From: a bacterium | Lineage (GTDB): Bacteria > Verrucomicrobiota > Verrucomicrobiia > Limisphaerales > J093 | Direction of reading: 5' to 3' | Assembly: GCA_021784265.1 (NCBI GenBank) | Contig: JAJXTA010000204.1 | Location: forward strand, 1 to 6,020 | DNA: 6,020 nucleotides | In this document: in pieces, positions 5,243 to 6,020 of the stretch | Numbering within the stretch: the stretch's first letter is position 1 | Layout of the letters: the number at the start of each line of letters is the position of its first letter | Notes under the pieces: model-generated | What the model was told of the DNA's origin: nothing | The model's input: the letters and a program-made list of their open reading frames with translations, nothing else | Databases searched by the model: none | Made by a program: the position numbers and the translations under genes

Positions 5243-5271
5243 GGACGGGGAATCGGAATCAGGGCTCGAGG

Positions 5272-5946
5272 CTAGGCAACGAGCCGCGGCGCAAATTGCG
5301 GCACTCGCGGCCAAATCTCGTCTGCCTCCTTCAGCCCAAAGAGCATTCGCTCTGGGTCCGGTTGCGCCAACCATTTGCCCAAGGCCGCCACCGCGGCTGA
5401 CGATTCGGGCAGGGCCCAGCAGAGCGAGTCTAGCAAGTACTGCGCGCCGACCGGATCGGAGTCCTCCAGACCTTGGGCGATGGCGCCCGCCAGGGGCCGC
5501 GCCGCCAGCGGACCGAGCGAGCGGACGGCTTGCGCCGCCCGCTGCCGCAACAGTTGGTGCGCCCGTAGGTTCCGGATGAACTGGGGCCGGAGGAGCGGGC
5601 GCCGCCACTCGGCGGGGAGGCCCGCTACGAACCGCGCATAATACCGCTCGAACCGCCAGGCACGGCCAGAGATGATGCGCGCCAACTCCGGATAGGCCTT
5701 CGGGCCAAGCGCCAGCAGCTCCCGCTCCGGTGCGTTATCAGGAATCCCGTAGTTTGCCCCTGGGAGCTGCTCCAGCAGACCTATGACCTCCGGCGCGTAG
5801 GAATCCGCCCCCCGTCGCTGCGCCTCGGCCCAACCGAGGACGAGCAAAATGCTCAACGGCAGCGCCCACATCGCCGGCGGCCAATGCGCGCGCGCCGGGC
5901 GCGACAAGCGCGCTCCGTCGGCGGGTGGTTCGTCCTTCGAAGGCAT
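5272..5946 (-). CDS. membrane-anchored HEAT-like repeat protein, possibly truncated
   Basis: This 224-residue protein starts at ATG 5946. An Arg-rich polar N-terminus (R13, R16, R19) precedes one hydrophobic segment (PPAMWALPLSILLVLGWAEAQ, about 23-43), either an uncleaved anchor or a signal peptide ending near AEA. The remainder is helical with HEAT-like units: ERELLALGPKAYPELARIIS (74-93), RAAQAVRSLGPLAARPLAGA (136-155), and less regular units at about 161-195 and 197-224. The 'LGP-x-A-x-P-L' pattern matches HEAT/PBS-lyase-type repeat proteins common in Verrucomicrobia, which usually act as protein-interaction scaffolds; no partner can be named. The sequence stops at WPRVPQFAPRLVA, which looks like the start of a second helix of another unit, so the C-terminus may be missing. 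Repeat copy A lies just beyond the stop. ATG 5871 (MWALPL) is an alternative start but lacks the positive N-terminus. No Shine-Dalgarno site is visible. Confidence 0.75.
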   Translation of the reverse strand: MPSKDEPPADGARLSRPARAHWPPAMWALPLSILLVLGWAEAQRRGADSYAPEVIGLLEQLPGANYGIPDNAPERELLALGPKAYPELARIISGRAWRFERYYARFVAGLPAEWRRPLLRPQFIRNLRAHQLLRQRAAQAVRSLGPLAARPLAGAIAQGLEDSDPVGAQYLLDSLCWALPESSAAVAALGKWLAQPDPERMLFGLKEADEIWPRVPQFAPRLVA

Positions 5947-6020
5947 GCCCGACTGAAAATGATCCCCGGCGCGGCAGCAAGGACATTTCCGTTCGCGGTG
6001 GGAAGGGCCACGCGGTTCAG
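5947..6020. other. upstream region of the HEAT-like gene
   Basis: These 74 bp lie upstream of the minus-strand start at 5946. On the minus strand there is a short AT-rich element ATCATTTTCAG (5962-5952) close to the start, but I cannot assign a convincing -35/-10 pair or a ribosome binding site. No gene is visible up to the window edge. Confidence 0.35.

Larger units (their letters stand above)
5078..5271. other. convergent intergenic region with repeat copy A
   Basis: This 194-bp gap separates the 3' ends of the pseudopilin (plus) and the HEAT-like gene (minus). It is filled by repeat copy A and a hairpin at 5214-5242, both listed separately. Minus-strand frames that run through it are shadows with no family resemblance. 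Confidence 0.55.

Noticed and set aside
4979..5608. Minus-strand open frame of 209 codons overlapping both the HEAT-like and pseudopilin genes
   Set aside because: It runs through the intergenic repeat and overlaps two better-supported genes; the Ala/Pro/Arg-rich translation has no family features.
1..6020. CRISPR array, tRNA/rRNA, transposase, phage or defence genes
   Set aside because: No regularly spaced direct repeats, cloverleaf-like sequence or relevant protein motifs were seen on either strand.

Overview
This window is GC-rich, and its gene content points to a member of the PVC group, most likely Verrucomicrobiota (Pedosphaera/Limisphaerales-like). The pointers are a secreted DUF1080 sugar-hydrolase-type protein, a prepilin-like protein with the 'H-X9-DG' C-terminal motif that is expanded in Verrucomicrobia and Planctomycetes, a HEAT-like repeat protein with a membrane anchor, and mostly weak or absent Shine-Dalgarno sites. 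The lineage is inferred from family content only. I see no rRNA, tRNA, CRISPR array, transposase or phage gene.

Layout. From 608 leftward to the window edge runs the 5' part of an exported protein of unknown function on the minus strand. It is divergent, across a 222-bp gap, from a plus-strand DUF1080 (3-keto-disaccharide hydrolase family) gene at 831-1436. A 277-bp intergenic stretch follows, carrying one copy of a dispersed repeat and then an AT-rich patch that probably holds a promoter. Next on the plus strand are a small lipocalin-like lipoprotein (1714-2154), an eight-helix membrane protein with a GTG start (2222-3253), a DUF72/YecE-like protein (about 3438-4400) and, 17 bp later, a prepilin-like pseudopilin (4418-5077). 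A minus-strand HEAT-like protein (5272-5946) converges on the pseudopilin. The 194-bp convergent gap holds the second copy of the repeat and a hairpin.

The genes do not form an obvious pathway. Five of the six products appear exported, lipidated or membrane-bound, and the DUF72 protein is the only clearly cytoplasmic one. The lipoprotein and membrane protein (67-bp gap) and the DUF72 and pseudopilin genes (17-bp gap) may be two co-transcribed pairs.

The most notable non-coding signal is the repeat. The segments at 1544-1602 (plus) and 5142-5200 (minus) align without gaps over 59 bp with 46 identities. Each copy lies about 70-110 bp downstream of a gene's stop codon, in that gene's own orientation. 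The HEAT-like gene next to one copy ends in the middle of a repeat unit, which raises the possibility that the element truncated it. I found no convincing new defence or mobile system; the window is otherwise fairly ordinary chromosomal DNA.
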